64,000 nucleotides of DNA from VRUE01 sp963742535 (GTDB lineage Bacteria; Actinomycetota; Thermoleophilia; Solirubrobacterales; 70-9), in the NCBI GenBank assembly GCA_963742535.1, contig CAVUMC010000002.1, positions 62,001-126,000 of the forward strand. The letters are read 5' to 3'. A model generated the notes under the pieces. The model saw only the letters and a list, made by a program, of their open reading frames with translations, searched no databases and was not told the DNA's origin. The translations under genes were made by a program, and so were the position numbers. Positions within the stretch are counted from its first letter, which is position 1, and every line of letters begins with the position of its first letter. Below are positions 1 to 7,367 of this stretch, piece after piece.

Positions 1-188
1 TCCCCCGCCAGCTGTTCGTTGAACCCGAGGGTGTTCAGCTTCTTGCAGTTGACCGGATTGTCGGCAGTCGCCGAGGCAACGATCACCTTTTCGACTTCGC
101 CCGTTTCATCGCTGCTGCTCCCACAGGCTGAGAGCGCGAGCGCGAAAACGACCAGAACGGAGAACGGGAACAGAAGACGCTTGCGCAA
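1..188 (-). CDS. Lipoprotein, N-terminal part (runs off left edge)
   Basis: The reading frame opens at a TTG at 188 and is still open at base 1, giving 62 residues. A GAAAGGA Shine-Dalgarno sits 8 nt upstream of the TTG. Residues 2-4 are RKR, followed by a hydrophobic stretch and the lipobox LSAC with Cys at about residue 22, then GSSSDETGE. This is a bacterial lipoprotein signal peptide, so the mature protein should be lipid-anchored on the outer face of the membrane. The remaining piece (about 40 residues) is too short to assign a family. It lies 51 nt downstream of cysE on the same strand and could be co-transcribed with it. Confidence 0.75.
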   Translation of the reverse strand, partial: MRKRLLFPFSVLVVFALALSACGSSSDETGEVEKVIVASATADNPVNCKKLNTLGFNEQLAG

Positions 189-239
189 GACGAGGATCCT
201 TTCGGGCGAGGGACGGGCGAAGAAGGGCGGCAGGCTACC

Positions 240-974
240 TCAGCCACCGGCAGACGAACGGCCGGTGCGCTCCCGCATCTCGCCCGAAGCGGCACCGTCC
301 GCGGGCTTCTCGCCGCCGTCGAGCTCGGCAATGCGCCGCTCGAGCTCGGCGATCCGCCGCGAGAGGGACTTGATCGCCTCGGCGATCGGGTCCGGCAGGT
401 GAATCCAATCGGCGTCAGGACCCTCGACCCGTTTGCCCTCGACCTTGACTGGGTGGCCGGGATTACCGACCACCGTGGCGCCGGGTGGCACGTCCTCGAT
501 GACGACGGTGTTGGCGCCGATCTTGGCGCCATCGCCGACCGCGATCGGGCCGAGCAGCTTGGCGCCCGAGCCGACGGTGACGTTGTCACCCAGGGTCGGG
601 TGGCGCTTGCCGCGCTGAAAACCGGTGCCGCCCAGCGTCACCCCCTGATAGAGCGTCACCCGCTCGCCGATTTCCGCCGTCTCGCCGATCACCACGCCGG
701 AGCCGTGGTCGATGAAGAGCTCGGGGCCGATCCTCGCCGCCGGGTGGATCTCGACGCCGGTGAAAGAGCGGGTCAGGTAGGCGAGGAAACCGGGCGCGAT
801 CGGCACGCCGGCCTCGCGCAGGGCGTGGGCGAGGCGGTGGGCGAGCAGTGCCTGCACGCCACCCCAGCTGAGCAGGATCTCCAAGCTGGAGACCTGCTGC
901 GCGGCAGGGTCGCGATCGCGCGCCGCGGCGACGTCGGCACGCACCTCGGAAACCAGCCTCTTCCAGCGGTTCAT
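240..974 (-). CDS. cysE: Serine O-acetyltransferase
   Basis: Transfers acetyl from acetyl-CoA to L-serine to make O-acetylserine, the substrate of the cysK product encoded just upstream. The protein has 244 residues: an N-terminal helical part (about 1-70), then left-handed beta-helix hexapeptide repeats (about 72-190) with the catalytic-type DHGSG motif (His90) and GVTLGGTG. The C-terminal 50 residues (SLSRRIAELERRIAELDGG) look like a short coiled coil plus a disordered tail in place of the usual feedback-sensitive tail. The ATG overlaps the cysK stop by 4 nt, so translation is probably coupled. Confidence 0.93.
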   Translation of the reverse strand: MNRWKRLVSEVRADVAAARDRDPAAQQVSSLEILLSWGGVQALLAHRLAHALREAGVPIAPGFLAYLTRSFTGVEIHPAARIGPELFIDHGSGVVIGETAEIGERVTLYQGVTLGGTGFQRGKRHPTLGDNVTVGSGAKLLGPIAVGDGAKIGANTVVIEDVPPGATVVGNPGHPVKVEGKRVEGPDADWIHLPDPIAEAIKSLSRRIAELERRIAELDGGEKPADGAASGEMRERTGRSSAGG

Positions 975-1894
975 GGTGAGAAGAAGGGTAGGGACACGTA
1001 GCGCTCGCCTGAGTCACAAACGATCGTCACCACGCGCTTGCCCTCCATCTTCGGCCGCGCCGCGACCTCCAGCGCCGCCTTGACGTTGGCGCCAGCGGAG
1101 ATGCCGGCGAGTACGCCCTCGCGATGAGCCACCAGGCGCGCCGTCTCCAGCGCATCCTCATCGCCGATCGAGATCACCTCGTCGATGACGCTGCGATCAA
1201 GCACCTCGGGGACGAAGCCGGCGCCGATCCCCTGGATCTTGTGCGGACCCGGTCTGCCGCCGGAAAGCACCGGCGAGGTGGCCGGCTCGACCGCGACGAT
1301 CAGGGTCTCCGGGCTGCGTTCGCGCAGCACCTGGCCTACGCCGGTGATCGTGCCACCCGTGCCGACGCCAGCGACGAAGGCACCGATTTCACCCCCCGTG
1401 TCGCTCCAGATCTCCTCCGCCGTGGTGCGCCTGTGCACCGCCGGATTGGCGGGGTTGGAGAACTGCTGCGGCATGAAGCCCTTGCGCTGCTTGCAGATTT
1501 CCTCTGCCAGCTCGACCGCCTCGGTCATCCCGCCCAGCGAGGGCGTCTCACGCACCTCGGCGCCGTAAGCGCGGAGCAGCTTGGTCCGCTCTCGGCTCAT
1601 GCCCTCCGGCAAAGTAAGGATCAGCTCGTAGCCGCGCGCCGCGCAGACCATCGCCAGGGCGATTCCGGTGTTGCCGCTGGTCGGCTCGACGATCACCGAT
1701 TTGCCGGGCTCGATCAGACCCTCCGCCTCGGCGGCATCGATCATCGCCACCCCGATCCGGTCCTTGACCGAACCCCCTGGATTGAGCTGCTCGAGCTTGA
1801 CGTAGACCTCACCCGGCAGGCCCGCCCCCAATCGCGAGAGCGGGACCATCGGCGTGTTGCCGACGACCGCTGCGGCGCTATCCCCAACTGACAT
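971..1894 (-). CDS. cysK: Cysteine synthase A (O-acetylserine sulfhydrylase)
   Basis: PLP enzyme that makes cysteine from O-acetylserine and sulfide. It has 307 residues, normal for the family. The PLP lysine is in NPGGSVKDRIG (Lys44), the substrate loop is EPTSGNTGIALA, and the phosphate-binding glycine loop is GVGTGGTITGVG. It is the first gene of a cysK-cysE pair. Bases 1904-1909 (TAGGCT on the minus strand) lie 9 nt upstream of the ATG with no clear Shine-Dalgarno, suggesting a leaderless mRNA. The Rrf2 regulator at 3594-3992 is a plausible controller. Confidence 0.95.
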   Translation of the reverse strand: MSVGDSAAAVVGNTPMVPLSRLGAGLPGEVYVKLEQLNPGGSVKDRIGVAMIDAAEAEGLIEPGKSVIVEPTSGNTGIALAMVCAARGYELILTLPEGMSRERTKLLRAYGAEVRETPSLGGMTEAVELAEEICKQRKGFMPQQFSNPANPAVHRRTTAEEIWSDTGGEIGAFVAGVGTGGTITGVGQVLRERSPETLIVAVEPATSPVLSGGRPGPHKIQGIGAGFVPEVLDRSVIDEVISIGDEDALETARLVAHREGVLAGISAGANVKAALEVAARPKMEGKRVVTIVCDSGERYVSLPFFSP

Positions 1895-1903
1895 AGACGA
1901 AGA

Positions 1904-1909
1904 AGCCTA
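1904..1909 (-). promoter_or_regulatory. cysK: Candidate -10 box of cysK (leaderless type)
   Basis: TAGGCT on the minus strand, 9 nt before the cysK ATG. This is a TANNNT hexamer at the spacing expected when transcription starts at or near the start codon. Confidence 0.5.
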
Positions 1910-1928
1910 GAGCCGACGCACCCTTGAT

Positions 1929-1966
1929 CGATTGACCACCGGATCCGTGGGACAAACCATCAATCG
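1929..1966 (-). terminator. Interrupted hairpin between the STAS-like gene and cysK
   Basis: Arms CGATTGA (1929-1935) and TCAATCG (1960-1966) are complementary and enclose CCAC (1936-1939) and GTGG (1947-1950), also complementary. The right arm overlaps the stop codon of the STAS-like gene at 1960. There is no U tract, so it may be a weak terminator or an operator upstream of cysK. Confidence 0.35.
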
Positions 1967-2346
1967 CTCGCTCCCCGGGCCGCGACCCACACCTTGGCCT
2001 GCTCCAGCCCGTCAAGCGAGAACAGCTTCATCTCTCCGGGGGTCATCCAGCCGAAGAGCGCGGCGAGATGACGCACCCAGTCGACGTCGGTGACCAGGGC
2101 GACGCGTTTCCAGGCCGAGAGGTGACCGACGCCGAATTTGGCCCCGGTCTTCAGGTCCTCCCAGACCGCTCCCGCCTCATAGCCCTCGAAGTCGGGCCCG
2201 AGCTGACAAAGGCAGCGCACCTCGCCGCTGGCGAAGACCTCGACCAGGGCCGGGATCAGGACGTTGTCGTAGTCGGCACGGGTGATCTCGCCGGAGAAAC
2301 GGAAGCCGATCGTCCCCTCTGGCATCTCCGCGATGCGCTCGATCAT
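1960..2346 (-). CDS. STAS/SpoIIAA-like protein
   Basis: 128 residues starting at MIERIAEMPEGTIGFRFSGE. The pattern (FRFSGEITRADYDNVLIPAL, then WEDLKTGAKFGVGHLSAWKR and VALVTDVDWVRHLAALFGW) matches the SpoIIAA-like / lipid-binding STAS-like family of cytoplasmic proteins of unknown exact role. The long open frame continues upstream but that part is the shadow of the membrane gene; the ATG at 2346 overlaps the stop of that gene by 4 nt, which fixes the start. The pair is probably translated together. Family known, function not. Confidence 0.8.
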   Translation of the reverse strand: MIERIAEMPEGTIGFRFSGEITRADYDNVLIPALVEVFASGEVRCLCQLGPDFEGYEAGAVWEDLKTGAKFGVGHLSAWKRVALVTDVDWVRHLAALFGWMTPGEMKLFSLDGLEQAKVWVAARGASD

Positions 2347-2855
2347 CGCTCTCCCCCGCGTCCGCTGATCCAGTTCGCGGGCCCATAGGGCGGCAGGAGC
2401 AGAACGAGGCCGATGAGGACGCCGGTGGCGCCGGCGTAGAGGAAGAGCTCGGCGACGCCGGAGTTTTCCCCGACCACGTTCTGGCCGATCGCGAGGATCG
2501 AGAAAGTGAAGATCGCCAGTGAGAGCGCCGAGAGCATGAACGGCTTGCGCCGGTCCGGCATGAACTTGAGGCGCGCCAGGCTGGCGACGACGAGCACGAA
2601 GATCGCAAGCTCGAGGATGCCGAGGATCGTCCAAGCGGCGTCGGTGCCGGGAATCGTGGCGAGAAAGGTTCCACTGAACTGCTTTTCGATCCCGGCCGGC
2701 GCTCCGAGCCCATCGAAGATCTTCTCCTTGCCGGCGTAAAAGAAGAGCACGCCAACCAGGAAGTAAATGCCGGCAAGGATCAGCCCGTAGACCACCCCGT
2801 CCTCCCATCGCATCGCAGACGATCGTTCTGGCGCCCGCGCCTCACGTGCCTCCAT
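2343..2855 (-). CDS. Small integral membrane protein, four TM segments
   Basis: 170 residues from the ATG at 2855, which has a perfect AGGAGG 6 nt upstream (2862-2867); a TTG two codons earlier is less likely because it abuts the AGGAGG. Four hydrophobic segments are visible: about 20-42 (GVVYGLILAGIYFLVGVLFF), 75-95 (AWTILGILELAIFVLVVASL), 105-125 and 138-158. The loop AGKEKIFDGLGAPAGIEKQF resembles DoxX/DUF417-type small membrane proteins, but I cannot assign the family. It is translationally coupled to the STAS-like gene, which may act with it at the membrane. Confidence 0.7.
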   Translation of the reverse strand: MEAREARAPERSSAMRWEDGVVYGLILAGIYFLVGVLFFYAGKEKIFDGLGAPAGIEKQFSGTFLATIPGTDAAWTILGILELAIFVLVVASLARLKFMPDRRKPFMLSALSLAIFTFSILAIGQNVVGENSGVAELFLYAGATGVLIGLVLLLPPYGPANWISGRGGER

Positions 2856-2931
2856 AGCCAACCTCCTACTGGAATCGATTACTCAGTCTTTCGACCGTAA
2901 CCGTGGCCATCCTGCGTGTCCAGGAGATACC

Positions 2932-3588
2932 TCAGGCGTTGGTTGAGGCTAAGCCCTCTTCCGCGCTTCGGATACCCCAATCCAAAGGGAACAGCCTTTC
3001 CTCAAAACGCCTGATCTCACCAAGAAGCAGATTGCCGCTCATCCAAATCATCGCCAAAACAGCCGGAGCAAGCGTCCACGCAGTAGAAAAGTCGAAAGCA
3101 AGAGAGACGAGTGCGCTCGCCTCGCCCCAGATGGCGAGCACGAGGGTGGCGAGCGCAGTTCCAAGCGTTGCGCCAGCCAATGAGCGCCATCTGCTTTTGA
3201 GGTCGTCAATTCTTTCCTCGACTTCCGCCAGAGCATCGGTCAGGTCGCTCAGATCCTCCATCGACTCCCCGTTGCGGAGGCGGCTTTGCACGATCTCGTC
3301 GAGCCGCTGCTTCTGATCCATAGACCGAGCGAATGTCTTCCCAATTTCTGCCTTGACCTCAGTGAGGACATCTCCGTTCCAAGCGTGACGGATCAAAACG
3401 GCAATCAGAATGACTGGAATCACCTCGGCCGTAACCACATAGAACTCACCTTGGACACCCGCAATAAAATCCAGCGGGAAAATCACCAAGCCCACCGCCA
3501 CGGCGAGGGTCAGGGCAACGGGAACAGAGGCCCAGCCAAGGACAGTTAGCCAAGGTGTCTCCTGTCGCGCTTTAGTCACCTCGGCCAT
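2932..3588 (-). CDS. Hypothetical membrane protein with coiled coil
   Basis: 218 residues. Two TM segments near the N terminus (about 15-37 and 47-66), a soluble coiled-coil middle (about 75-135, with LSDLTDALAEVEERIDDLKSRW), and two TM segments near the C terminus (about 138-157 and 168-190). No catalytic motif is seen and I do not recognise the family. Base composition is visibly less GC-rich than neighbouring genes, which may indicate acquisition by transfer. It follows the Rrf2 gene by 5 nt on the same strand. Confidence 0.65.
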   Translation of the reverse strand: MAEVTKARQETPWLTVLGWASVPVALTLAVAVGLVIFPLDFIAGVQGEFYVVTAEVIPVILIAVLIRHAWNGDVLTEVKAEIGKTFARSMDQKQRLDEIVQSRLRNGESMEDLSDLTDALAEVEERIDDLKSRWRSLAGATLGTALATLVLAIWGEASALVSLAFDFSTAWTLAPAVLAMIWMSGNLLLGEIRRFEERLFPLDWGIRSAEEGLASTNA

Positions 3589-3593
3589 ATGAA

Positions 3594-3992
3594 TCAGATG
3601 AAGTACATGCCGCTGCCCGCGGCCTCGGCCTCGCGACGGGCGACCTCGGCGATGGTGGTCTGGCTGAAGACTTTGCGCAGGGCAGTTACGCCCTCGACCC
3701 AGATACCACCGGCCTCGTCGGCCTCTTGACCGACCTTGCCGTCGAGGGCTTGCACGACCTCGAGCACGGAGATCTCCTCGGGGGCGCGGGAGAGGGTGTA
3801 GCCGCCGCGCATGCCGCGGTGGCTGGTCAGCAGGCCGGCGCGACGCAGGGTCGAGAAGAGCTGCTCGAGGAACTGCTCGGGGATGTCGCGGCGCTCGGCC
3901 AGCTCCTTGATCGGCACCGGCCGCTCACCCGAGCGCGCCAGCTCGGCCATCGCGACGACGGCGTAGCGCGACTTCGAGGTGATCGAGATCAC
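3594..3992 (-). CDS. Rrf2-family transcriptional regulator (CymR-like)
   Basis: 132 residues with the Rrf2 winged helix: SKSRYAVVAMAELA (helix 1), IKELAERRDIPEQFLEQLFS (recognition region), GLLTSHRGMRGGYTLSRAPEEISVLEVVQALDG (wing). It has no cysteines, so it cannot hold the Fe-S cluster of IscR/NsrR. Cys-less Rrf2 proteins encoded near cysK include CymR, the sulfur-metabolism repressor that pairs with CysK in Bacillus. The C-terminal MYFI also fits this group. The start is a GTG at 3992 with a weak TAGAAG box 8 nt upstream. Regulation of cysK-cysE is inference from proximity. Confidence 0.8.
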   Translation of the reverse strand: MISITSKSRYAVVAMAELARSGERPVPIKELAERRDIPEQFLEQLFSTLRRAGLLTSHRGMRGGYTLSRAPEEISVLEVVQALDGKVGQEADEAGGIWVEGVTALRKVFSQTTIAEVARREAEAAGSGMYFI

Positions 3993-4098
3993 TGGATGAA
4001 CTTCTACCGCACCGCTCGGACCGGCTGGGTTAGGATCGGAGTTACGGCTCCAGGGCTGACGATGGAGCCATCGCCGAAACCCATATATCGGAGCAGTC

Positions 4099-4725
4099 CT
4101 GAGCGAGCGTCCCCAGTGCCTTGTCGTCGACGGTCACCCGATCGTCCGGATCGGCGTGCGCCGAGCGCTGCAGGATCGCTTCGAGTGCCAGGAGGCGACC
4201 AGCCGCGAGGAAGCTGTTGATCTAGTCCGCGACGTCGGCAGCATCGACATCGCCATCCTCGACATGCGAAGGCACCCCAACGGCGCCGACGAAACCCCGC
4301 CGCTCGAGGCAACCGAGACGATACGGATGTTGCTCCGCTCCGAACCGGGCCTCGGCATCGTCGCCCACGGTGAGCGGGCCGAGCGCCACCTCGCCAGCGC
4401 CGCGCTCAAAGCCGGTGCCAGCGCCTACGTCTCCCGTACCGCCAGCAGCGAGCTGCTGCTGCGCGCCGCCCAGGCCGCCCTCGCCCAGGAACGCTTCGTC
4501 GACCCCGACGTCCCCCCGCGCGGCAGCCGCGGCAAGCTGACCAAGCGCCAGCGCGAAATCCTTCAGCTCCTCGCCAACGGCGAATCGACCACCGTCGCTG
4601 CCCGCGAGCTCGACCTCAGCGAAGAAACGATCAAGACGCACACCAAGAACGCCCTCGCCCGCCTAGAAGCGCGCAATAGGACTCACGCAGTGGCAATCGC
4701 CCTGCGCGAGTCCCTTATTGAGTAA
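4099..4725 (+). CDS. LuxR-type response regulator, non-AUG start
   Basis: The C-terminal half (about 140-205) is a LuxR/FixJ helix-turn-helix: LTKRQREILQLLANGESTTV, then EETIKTHTKNALARLEAR. The N-terminal half is a receiver domain with the phosphoacceptor-type Asp in IDIAILDMRR. The first ATG/GTG/TTG in frame is the GTG at 4156, but the receiver core (CLVVDGHPIVRIGVRRALQD) begins upstream of it, so translation must start earlier. The frame is open back to a TGA at 4057-4059. The best candidate is the CTG at 4099 (208 residues), preceded by GGAG at 4090-4093. One residue of the usual acidic pair is Gly (VDGHP instead of VDDHP), so phosphorylation may be altered. No sensor kinase is adjacent. 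Confidence 0.75.
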   Translation: MSERPQCLVVDGHPIVRIGVRRALQDRFECQEATSREEAVDLVRDVGSIDIAILDMRRHPNGADETPPLEATETIRMLLRSEPGLGIVAHGERAERHLASAALKAGASAYVSRTASSELLLRAAQAALAQERFVDPDVPPRGSRGKLTKRQREILQLLANGESTTVAARELDLSEETIKTHTKNALARLEARNRTHAVAIALRESLIE

Positions 4726-4764
4726 GCCGCCCGCGGACGCGAAGCGGAGCAGGCGGCGGGATGC

Positions 4765-5844
4765 TCAGATCCAGCCGCGATCGCGGCTGGTGAGCACGGC
4801 TTGAGCGCGGTCGACGGCGCCGATCTTGCCGTAGACGTTGTGCAGGTGGGTGCGGATGGTCGAGACCGAAAGCTGCATTTCGCTGGCGATCTGCTTGTAG
4901 ACCATGCCCTCGGAGAGGTGGCGGAGGACATCGAGCTCGCGAGCTGAAAGCGGGCAGGGCTCGGCGACGCGGGTGACGTCGTTGCGAGCGTAGGGAAGTT
5001 GGTAGAGCAGGTCGCGCAGGGCGTCTGGCCCGAGGCCACAGCGCTTGGCCGAGGCATGCAGGCGATCCGGCGAGATCGTCTCGCCCTGGCTGTAGTGGGC
5101 GACCATGTCCGCGGTGGCGACAATTGCAGCGAGGCCCTCGGCGTCGTCGGCGTGGTGGCGCTCGATCGCGACGGCGATCCGCTGCGGCAAGTTCCAGCGC
5201 CGCGCCAACACCCCACCGACCAGGGCGTGGTCGATGCCCAGCCGGTCGCGTTCCTCGCGCAGGCGCTGCTCGGGAGTTTTGGCGACGGCGTCGACCTGGC
5301 CGCGATCGCCCGGGTGCAGGTTGGCAATCACGAGGCGGCCGACATCGTGCAGAAGAGAGGCGACCGCGAGTTCCTCGCGATCCTCCCAGCCGATCGTGCG
5401 GCCGATCTCATCGGCCGCTTGCTGGGTCGCAAGGGCGTGTACGCGGAAGCGCTCGGGGCGCATGTCGCGGCCACCATTGGTCTCGAAGAAGTCGAATACG
5501 GGCGCAGTGCCGGCGATCGCGAGGACACCGGAGGGCTTGAGCACGTCGATCGCCGCCGGAACCGTGCCGATGCTGCCCACGGGCACCGCGGTCCGGTTGG
5601 CGAAGCGAAGGACCGCGATCGCCAGACCGACGTCGACCTCGACTGCCTCGACCAGGTCGCCGATGCGGCTGGTCTCGGCGGTGGCGGCACTCATGACGCG
5701 GGCGCGGGACTCGAGCAGGACGGGGAACTTCTCAACGGCCTCGAAGGCCGCGGCGAGACGGGCGCCGGGTGCCGGCCTGCCGCTCGCGTCTTTGCCGATC
5801 GCAGCGGTCTTGGCCTTGCCGTTGGTTTGTGTCTTGGTCTCCAT
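4765..5844 (-). CDS. HDOD domain protein fused to LuxR helix-turn-helix
   Basis: 359 residues. A Gly/Lys-rich N-terminal tail (1-28) is followed by an HDOD/HD-type domain (about 28-270) with the motifs DVGLAIAVLRFANR, LLHDVGRLVIANLHPGD and HHADDAEGLAAIVATADMVAHY. The last 65 residues are a LuxR/GerE DNA-binding domain (LSARELDVLRHLSEGMVYKQ, then VSTIRTHLHNVYGKIGAVDR). HDOD proteins usually carry GGDEF, EAL or receiver partners; direct fusion to a LuxR HTH suggests a one-component regulator whose ligand is unknown. A GAGGAG lies about 11 nt before the ATG. It is convergent with the response regulator gene at 4099-4725, 39 nt apart. Confidence 0.82.
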   Translation of the reverse strand: METKTQTNGKAKTAAIGKDASGRPAPGARLAAAFEAVEKFPVLLESRARVMSAATAETSRIGDLVEAVEVDVGLAIAVLRFANRTAVPVGSIGTVPAAIDVLKPSGVLAIAGTAPVFDFFETNGGRDMRPERFRVHALATQQAADEIGRTIGWEDREELAVASLLHDVGRLVIANLHPGDRGQVDAVAKTPEQRLREERDRLGIDHALVGGVLARRWNLPQRIAVAIERHHADDAEGLAAIVATADMVAHYSQGETISPDRLHASAKRCGLGPDALRDLLYQLPYARNDVTRVAEPCPLSARELDVLRHLSEGMVYKQIASEMQLSVSTIRTHLHNVYGKIGAVDRAQAVLTSRDRGWI

Positions 5845-5987
5845 TTGGCGGAAAACTCCTCGACTGCCCCATCGGCAACGAAGGACACAAGGTTTAGCCC
5901 CGCCATCCCCAAAATTAGGGTGATTTAGGGGCCCGCTTGTCCAAATGGGTGGGAAACCCGGGGCTGCTTTGTCCGCTGGTCCTACCG

Positions 5988-7367
5988 CTAAGGCCGCAAA
6001 CGAGCGAGGGCAGCGTCGATCCGCGCCAACGATTCCTCGCGCCCAAGTACCGCGAGCGACTCGAAGATGCCGGGCGAGACGGAGGTGCCGGTAATCGCCA
6101 CCCGAATCGGCTGGTAAATCTTGCCGGGCTTGGCGTCGAGCCGCTCCGACAGTGGCTCGAGCGCCGCTTCGATCGCGCTGACTTCAAAGTCCTGAACTGA
6201 CGCCAACGCGTCGCGACTCGCCTCGAGCGCGGCTGCGGCGCCGTCTTTCATCACCTTCTGCCACGCTTTTTCGTCGTCGACCGGAGGCTCGAAGAGGAAG
6301 CGGATCAGGGCCCAGACCTCATCCAGGGTCTGGGCCTTCTCCTGCGCGATCGAACAGGCCTCGCGCAGGCGCTCGTCGGACTCGCGGCCGAGATGACGAG
6401 CGACCGTGGCCGTGTACTCATCGAGCGACAACTCACGCATGAAGCGACCGTTGAGCCAGCGCAGCTTCTTCTCGTCGAAGATCGCCGCCGCCCTGCCGAC
6501 GTCCTCGACCCGGAAGCGCTTGACCAGCTCCTCGGTCGACATCACCGTGGTGTCGTCGTCGGTGCCCCAGCCAAGCAGGGCCATGTAGTTGCGGACCGCT
6601 GCCGGCAGATATCCCGCCGCGCGCAGCTCCTGCACCGAGGCGGCGCCGTGGCGCTTGGAGAGCTTCTTGCCGTCCGGCCCGTGCAGCAGCGGCAGGTGGG
6701 CGTAGCGGGGCGGCTCGTGCCCGAGCGCGGCCAGAACGAGCAGCTGCTTGGGCGTATTGGAGAGGTGGTCATCACCGCGAACCACCTCGGTGATGCCCAT
6801 CTCGGCGTCGTCGACCGCGACGGCGAAGTTGTAGAGGACCGAGCCATCGCCGCGGGCGATGACGAAGTCGTCGTAGCTGCGGTTGGGGAAGCGCACCGGC
6901 CCGCGGATCAGGTCCTCGACCACCGTCTCCCCCTCGTCCGGCACTCGCAGCCGCACCGCGGCCCCCTCCGTGGTGACGGCCTCGCCGCGATAACCCCGGC
7001 CGGCGCCGTGCTCGGCCTTCCAGGCCTCGACGTCCTTGGCGGTCGCCGAGTCGCGATATGCAGCGCCGGAGTCGAGCAGCTTCTGCAGTGCCTCGGCGTG
7101 ACGATCGGCGCGGTCGGCTTGCGAGGCGGGACCGACGTCCCAGTCCAGCTCCAGCCACTTCATCGCGTCGAGGATCTGCGCGACGTTCTCCTCGGTGGAG
7201 CGCTCGCGATCGGTGTCCTCGATCCGCAGCACCAGCTCGCCGCCACCGTGGCGCGCCGCCAGCCAGTTGTAGAGCGCGGTGCGGGCACCGCCGATGTGCA
7301 GCGCCCCGGTCGGGGAGGGCGCGAAGCGAAAACGCTGTGGGGTCTGGTCAGGCACGGACGGGCGCAT
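5988..7367 (-). CDS. gltX: Glutamyl-tRNA synthetase
   Basis: Class I synthetase charging tRNA-Glu (and probably tRNA-Gln in organisms that use GatCAB). From the ATG at 7367 it has 459 residues. HIGH-type motif PSPTGALHIGGARTALYNW (HIGG at 24-27), KMSKS-type motif KKLSKRHGAASVQE (about 238-251), then the anticodon-binding helical domain. The open frame extends further upstream but that part is the shadow of the flavoprotein gene. The start overlaps that gene by 20 nt; a GTG at 7355 is an alternative. Confidence 0.95.
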   Translation of the reverse strand: MRPSVPDQTPQRFRFAPSPTGALHIGGARTALYNWLAARHGGGELVLRIEDTDRERSTEENVAQILDAMKWLELDWDVGPASQADRADRHAEALQKLLDSGAAYRDSATAKDVEAWKAEHGAGRGYRGEAVTTEGAAVRLRVPDEGETVVEDLIRGPVRFPNRSYDDFVIARGDGSVLYNFAVAVDDAEMGITEVVRGDDHLSNTPKQLLVLAALGHEPPRYAHLPLLHGPDGKKLSKRHGAASVQELRAAGYLPAAVRNYMALLGWGTDDDTTVMSTEELVKRFRVEDVGRAAAIFDEKKLRWLNGRFMRELSLDEYTATVARHLGRESDERLREACSIAQEKAQTLDEVWALIRFLFEPPVDDEKAWQKVMKDGAAAALEASRDALASVQDFEVSAIEAALEPLSERLDAKPGKIYQPIRVAITGTSVSPGIFESLAVLGREESLARIDAALARLRP

